Below, piece after piece: positions 15,420-18,133 of a stretch of DNA of 18,133 bases. The notes beneath the pieces are model-generated. The model did not search any database. It had not been told where the DNA came from and saw only the letters and a list, made by a program, of their open reading frames with translations. Each line of letters opens with the position of its first letter. The stretch's first letter is position 1. The translations under genes were made by a program, and so were the position numbers. This stretch comes from DAIOGN01 sp036745245. GTDB taxonomy: Bacteria; Zixibacteria; MSB-5A5; JAUVRN01. The stretch covers positions 1 to 18,133 of the forward strand of contig DAIOGN010000067.1 of assembly GCA_036745245.1 (NCBI GenBank), written 5' to 3'.

Positions 15420-15447
15420 TTGCCTCCACCCACCCCTGCGGTAAATT
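15420..15447 (+). promoter_or_regulatory. Candidate promoter of the SnoaL-like lipoprotein gene
   Basis: TTGCCT (15420-15425), a 16-base spacer and TAAATT (15442-15447) lie about 60 bases before the TTG start. Confidence 0.4.
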
Positions 15448-15507
15448 AGCGGCTTCCACGGTCGGGGAGGAACCCCGGCTCACTCACGAGCATCGCTGGA
15501 GGCGAAA

Positions 15508-16071
15508 TTGAAGACGTTGAATTCTCTGAAGTTCCATGCTGTCGCGGCGACCCTGCTGGGCGCCGTCCTGTTCTCCGCGTGTCAGCCGCAAACCGACACT
15601 CAGACGCAAGCCCCGGCGGCATCCACTCCCGCCGCGCTCACGCAGGCGCAGGCCGTGTCCATCTGCTCCACGCTGGCCGTGGCGCGCAACACGCCCGACT
15701 TCAACAGCATGGCCCTGGTGCTGGCTGAGAACGTCGTCTCGAATGATCCGTTCAGCCCCACCCCCATGACGTCGTTGGAGCAGCTCAAGCAGTTCATTCT
15801 CGGTCAGCAGGCGTCCTTCCCCGACTTCACGGTGCGCTACGACGACATCGCGGTTTCGGGCGATCGCATTTTCGCGCAGTGGACTGCCTCGGGCACCCAC
15901 AACGGCAGCTTCTTCGATCTGGCTCCCACGGGAAAACGTGTGACCTTGTCCGGTATTGCTGTGATGACGGTGGCTGACGGTAAAGTAACGATGCAGACGA
16001 ATTATTTCGATCTGCTTACGGTTGCGCGACAGCTGGGCGCCCGGCTGGTCGCTGATCCTGACGCCATCTGA
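15508..16071 (+). CDS. Lipoprotein with SnoaL-like (ester cyclase type) domain
   Basis: The 187-residue protein starts at TTG 15508 with GGAGG 7 bases upstream. It has a lipoprotein signal, with LFSAC at about 21-25 giving the modified Cys25, then a Gln/Thr/Ala/Pro-rich linker. The rest matches the SnoaL-like NTF2 fold: FNSMALVLAENVVSNDPFSP, PMTSLEQLKQFILGQQASFP, and a FAQWTASGTHNGSFFDLAPT strand-turn section before GIAVMTVADGKV. Such domains include polyketide cyclases and many proteins of unknown role. It is anchored to a membrane outside the cytoplasm. Its last 16 codons form the first unit of a downstream tandem array. Confidence 0.85.
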   Translation: MKTLNSLKFHAVAATLLGAVLFSACQPQTDTQTQAPAASTPAALTQAQAVSICSTLAVARNTPDFNSMALVLAENVVSNDPFSPTPMTSLEQLKQFILGQQASFPDFTVRYDDIAVSGDRIFAQWTASGTHNGSFFDLAPTGKRVTLSGIAVMTVADGKVTMQTNYFDLLTVARQLGARLVADPDAI

Positions 16072-16245
16072 GGTGCAGGCGGCCTGCGGTCACATTCGCG
16101 CGACAGCTCGGTGCCCGGCCGGTCGTTGATCCTGGCGCGATCTGAGGTGTAGGCGGCCTGGGCCCGCGGTCTCGCGACGGCTGTGTACCCAGGCGGTCGT
16201 TGATCCCAACGCCCTCTGCGGTGAAGTCGGTCTGCGCTCATGCCC
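16024..16245 (+). repeat. Three tandem 74-nt units duplicating the lipoprotein gene 3' end
   Basis: Units start at 16024, 16098 and 16172. Unit 1 contains the last 16 codons of the lipoprotein gene (ARQLGARLVADPDAI and stop) plus 26 bases of downstream sequence. Unit 2 preserves the same reading, ARQLGARPVVDPGAI then TGA. Unit 3 is more diverged (SRRLCTQAVVDPNAL) and has lost the stop. Confidence 0.88.
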
Positions 16246-16260
16246 ATTCGCCTGCGCCCA

Positions 16261-16428
16261 CGTTGATGATCGCGTTGCGCGACCCCGGATCAATTCCTGA
16301 AGGCCACCCGCATCTTCGTTGATGTTCGTGTTAGGCGACCCCCGATCAATTCCTGAAGGCCACCCGCATCTTCGTTGATGTTCGCGTTAGGCGACCCCCG
16401 ATCAATTCCTGAAGGCCACCCCCCATCA
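16261..16428 (+). repeat. Three well-conserved tandem 56-nt units
   Basis: Units start at 16261, 16317 and 16373 with CGTTGATG. They share CGATCAATTCCTGAAGGCCA (one substitution in unit 1) and the GCGTTAGGCGACC-type start with few differences. Units 2 and 3 are nearly identical over their first 48 bases. Confidence 0.92.
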
Positions 16429-16606
16429 TCTTTGAATTTCGCGTTTTTCATCACACCATCAATTCATGTTCGATCGCGATCAATTGTGGTATCCAAACGA
16501 TCAAAATCGGACAGGCAAATATTGATCGAATCCGATCAGTTCGAATATCGAAACGATCACAATTTGGACGCCGAAAACTGATCGTTTGCGGTCAGCAAAC
16601 GATACG
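16429..16606 (+). repeat. Degenerate continuation of the 56-nt array, GATC-rich
   Basis: TTTCGCGTT and ATCAATTC recur at positions expected for a fourth, diverged unit. AAACGATCA occurs at 16495 and again exactly 56 bases later at 16551. The stretch is less GC-rich than its surroundings and carries several GATC sites and CGATCA or TGATCG motifs. Confidence 0.6.
16581..16603 (+). repeat. Perfect 9-bp inverted repeat (hairpin)
   Basis: ATCGTTTGC and GCAAACGAT flank the 5-base loop GGTCA. An overlapping longer dyad (AAACGATCA at 16551 and TGATCGTTT at 16579) shares one arm, so two alternative structures are possible. No T-run follows. Confidence 0.6.
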
Positions 16607-16672
16607 AAACGTCGCCATTGTGATCGTGTGACGAAAAACGCAAAAAGCAACCATACAGCCTGTGGGCCGTCG

Positions 16673-16842
16673 CTGCCAGCGGACCATTACTGCCAGCGGA
16701 CCATTACTGCCAGTGGACCTTTACCGCCAATGGACCACTACTGCCAGTGGACCTTCACCGCCAATGGACCATCACTGCCAGTGGACCATTACTGCCAGTA
16801 GACCGTTACTGCCAACGGACCGTTGCTGCCAGCGGTCCATTA
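16673..16842 (+). repeat. Ten tandem 17-nt units
   Basis: The consensus CTGCCAGYGGACCATTA repeats ten times without spacers; an eleventh unit breaks off at CTGCATG. Units 3-4 and 5-6 are a near-identical 34-base pair (CTGCCAGTGGACC- then CCGCCAATGGACC-), showing a later duplication of two units. Seventeen is not a multiple of three and the frames read through without recognisable protein, so it is probably not coding. Confidence 0.95.
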
Positions 16843-17094
16843 CTGCATGCCGGCTGTTCTGAAGCGTGTCCCCCGACCTCAGCCGCACTCCCGGGGCGAG
16901 ACGACCGTTGTCCTGGCACTGTCTTGGGCGACCCGTAAGGATGGCTGGACGCACCTGACTTTATCCGCGCAAACGTCCGGGCCCGGGCGAGCGAGACGTT
17001 CAAGGATCAGATGTGATTCCAATCTGCCCGCGGAATCCCGATCTTTTGCCCATGTCGATCTCACGCGCCATGGCCCGCAGGAGCACCTAGGGTC

Positions 17095-17421
17095 GTGCCC
17101 ATCCGCCTCTTGTTTCACCTGCGGCTACAGGAGGACAATTTACCCCTCACCTGGATCGCTCACGAAACGGGGCTATCGGTACCCACACTCCGTCGGCTGA
17201 AGAATGAGCGGTCGGCCTCTATCAAATTCGACATGCTCGAGAAGCTCTGTGAAGCGCTGCATTGTGAGCCCGGGGAGTTGTTCGAGTTCGTTCCCAATCC
17301 GGCTACGCGCCACGAATGGAGCAAGAAACGCGCCCGTCAGAAGCAGCTTCTCCGAGACAAGCTGAACGCCCCAGTCGTCCGGAATCTCGACCTGATGCTG
17401 ACGGACGACGATGAGGAATGA
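17095..17421 (+). CDS. XRE-family (Cro/CI-type) helix-turn-helix regulator
   Basis: The 108-residue protein starts at GTG 17095, with AGGAG and AGGG upstream. Residues about 18-37 (LTWIAHETGLSVPTLRRLKN) form the helix-turn-helix, and the following IKFDMLEKLCEALHCEPGEL matches the HTH_26/Cro-CI subclass. The C-terminal 40 residues are basic (KKRARQKQLLRDK) and then acidic (LTDDDEE). It likely binds DNA as a dimer and may regulate itself. No toxin or partner gene is adjacent: a repeat region lies upstream and a convergent metabolic gene 36 bases downstream. Confidence 0.9.
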   Translation: MPIRLLFHLRLQEDNLPLTWIAHETGLSVPTLRRLKNERSASIKFDMLEKLCEALHCEPGELFEFVPNPATRHEWSKKRARQKQLLRDKLNAPVVRNLDLMLTDDDEE

Positions 17422-17457
17422 AGTAGACGAAGGCCAGGACTCCCGGCAGATGGTAGC

Positions 17458-18133
17458 TCAGCAAACCGCGAACGCCTGCGGCAGCCGCTCCACCACGAGA
17501 TCGCCGATCTCCGAGGTGGAATGCCCTGAATCGGCCCCAAGCGATCGGATGGCCCCCGATTGCAGGAGCCCTGCCACGGCCCGCTCGATGGCCTGCGCCG
17601 CATCGGCCTCGCCCAGATAATCGAGCATCATCGACGCCGCCATGATCGCGGCGATGGGATTGGCTACCCCGCGGCCCTTGTACTTCGGCGCCGAGCCGTG
17701 GATGGGCTCGAACATCGACACCTGCCCGGGGTGAATGTTGCCCGAGGCGGCGATGCCCATGCCGCCCTGGACCATGGCACCCAGATCGGTGAGGATGTCG
17801 CCGAACATGTTGTTCACCACCACCACGTCGAACCACTCCGGATTCTTCACCATCCACATGCAGGCCGCATCGATGTAGGCGTGGTCCTGCTCCACGTCGG
17901 TGTATTCCCTGCCCACCTCCGCGAACGTGCGGGTCCAGATGTCCATGGCGCGAACGGCATTCGCCTTGTCCACCAGGGTGAGCTTTCGCCGGCGGCCGCG
18001 TCCGCGCGCCAGATCAAAGGCGTAACGGATCGCGCGCTCGCACCCCTTGCGCGTGAAAAGCATCTCCGCGACGGCCACCTCATCCGGCGTACCGCGCTTG
18101 AAATGGCCGCCGATGCCGGTATACAGATCTTCT
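17458..18133 (-). CDS. Isocitrate/isopropylmalate dehydrogenase family protein, C-terminal part
   Basis: The frame is open to the window edge (first visible codons read EDLYTGIGGHFKRG), so the N-terminal part is missing. Visible signatures are the EDLYTG segment with the catalytic Tyr, LTLVDKANAV with the catalytic Lys, NNMFGDILTDLGAMVQGG with metal-binding Asp residues, and EPIHGSAPKYKGRGVANP, the cofactor-binding loop. The family oxidatively decarboxylates isocitrate, isopropylmalate, homoisocitrate or tartrate-like acids. The Lys-Tyr after HGSAP resembles NADP-using enzymes, but the substrate loop lies mostly outside, so I give no symbol. It converges with the XRE gene. Confidence 0.9.
   Translation of the reverse strand, partial: EDLYTGIGGHFKRGTPDEVAVAEMLFTRKGCERAIRYAFDLARGRGRRRKLTLVDKANAVRAMDIWTRTFAEVGREYTDVEQDHAYIDAACMWMVKNPEWFDVVVVNNMFGDILTDLGAMVQGGMGIAASGNIHPGQVSMFEPIHGSAPKYKGRGVANPIAAIMAASMMLDYLGEADAAQAIERAVAGLLQSGAIRSLGADSGHSTSEIGDLVVERLPQAFAVC

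Larger units (their letters stand above)
16072..17094. other. Gene-free interval of about 1 kb
   Basis: Apart from the three tandem arrays and hairpins listed separately, I see no gene. The stretch 16843-17090 after the 17-nt array carries no clear promoter or RNA. Short open frames here lack ribosome sites and have repeat-derived or low-complexity products. Confidence 0.7.

Noticed and set aside
16261..16428. Integron attC sites (GTTAGGC core in each 56-nt unit)
   Set aside because: The complementary RYYYAAC partner box and the long imperfect dyad of attC sites are missing, and there is no integrase or cassette gene between units.
16673..16842. CRISPR array
   Set aside because: The 17-nt units abut directly with no unique spacers, and no cas gene is present.
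16586..16862. Repetitive protein encoded by the 17-nt array
   Set aside because: The unit length shifts the frame every copy, and there is no ribosome site, signal peptide or other support.
16400..17094. Chromosomal replication origin
   Set aside because: I found only one poor DnaA-box-like sequence (TTATCCGCG near 16963) and no dnaA, dnaN or similar gene; GATC density alone is not enough.
17095..17421. Antitoxin of a toxin-antitoxin pair
   Set aside because: No short partner gene lies on either side: upstream is repeat DNA and downstream a convergent metabolic dehydrogenase.

Overview
The window is about 18 kb of high-GC bacterial DNA. It probably comes from a metagenome-assembled draft, because it contains a 10-N scaffold gap. 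Four secreted proteins end in paired type I dockerin-like repeats with an IIYLVNYVFKGG-type helix. That style, together with seven-repeat FG-GAP and beta-helix proteins, suggests an uncultured FCB-group lineage such as Zixibacteria, Eisenbacteria or a relative. This placement rests on family resemblance, not on a marker gene.

Layout. Positions 1-297 hold the end of an unrecognised double-CxxC protein on the + strand. Positions 248-4121 are a tight minus-strand operon, read right to left: DUF2914 secreted protein, M24 aminopeptidase, EamA permease (apparently starting at ATT), PaaI-type thioesterase, NUDIX hydrolase and alkyltransferase-like DNA-repair protein. Junctions inside it overlap by 1 to 16 bases. 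A divergent promoter region then leads to tadA, a TTG-started membrane protein coupled to it, and tRNA-Ser(CGA).

Positions 5454-10416 carry an unknown secreted protein and three dockerin genes in a row (CBM-like, FG-GAP propeller, beta-helix). Each dockerin gene is preceded by a copy of a short element with the core GGGGACATCGTTTACAC. Positions 10428-12486 are a minus-strand MFS transporter plus class I methyltransferase operon. The methyltransferase is split by the N gap and by 144 nt that read as a histidine-kinase fragment on the other strand, which looks like a chimeric contig end. A fourth dockerin gene (12779-13657) with a cohesin-like N-terminal part has a good sigma70-like promoter.

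Positions 13836-16071 hold a group II PLP-dependent decarboxylase and a SnoaL-like lipoprotein. About 1 kb without recognisable genes follows (16072-17094). It contains three consecutive, unrelated tandem arrays: 74-nt units copying the lipoprotein gene's 3' end, 56-nt units decaying into a GATC-rich zone, and ten 17-nt units. An XRE-type regulator lies just beyond. The window ends in the C-terminal part of an isocitrate/isopropylmalate dehydrogenase on the minus strand.

The housekeeping genes are ordinary. The unusual material is the dockerin gene group with its shared upstream element and variant dockerin chemistry, and the stacked repeat region beside the XRE gene. I did not find a complete defence system, prophage, CRISPR array or transposase.
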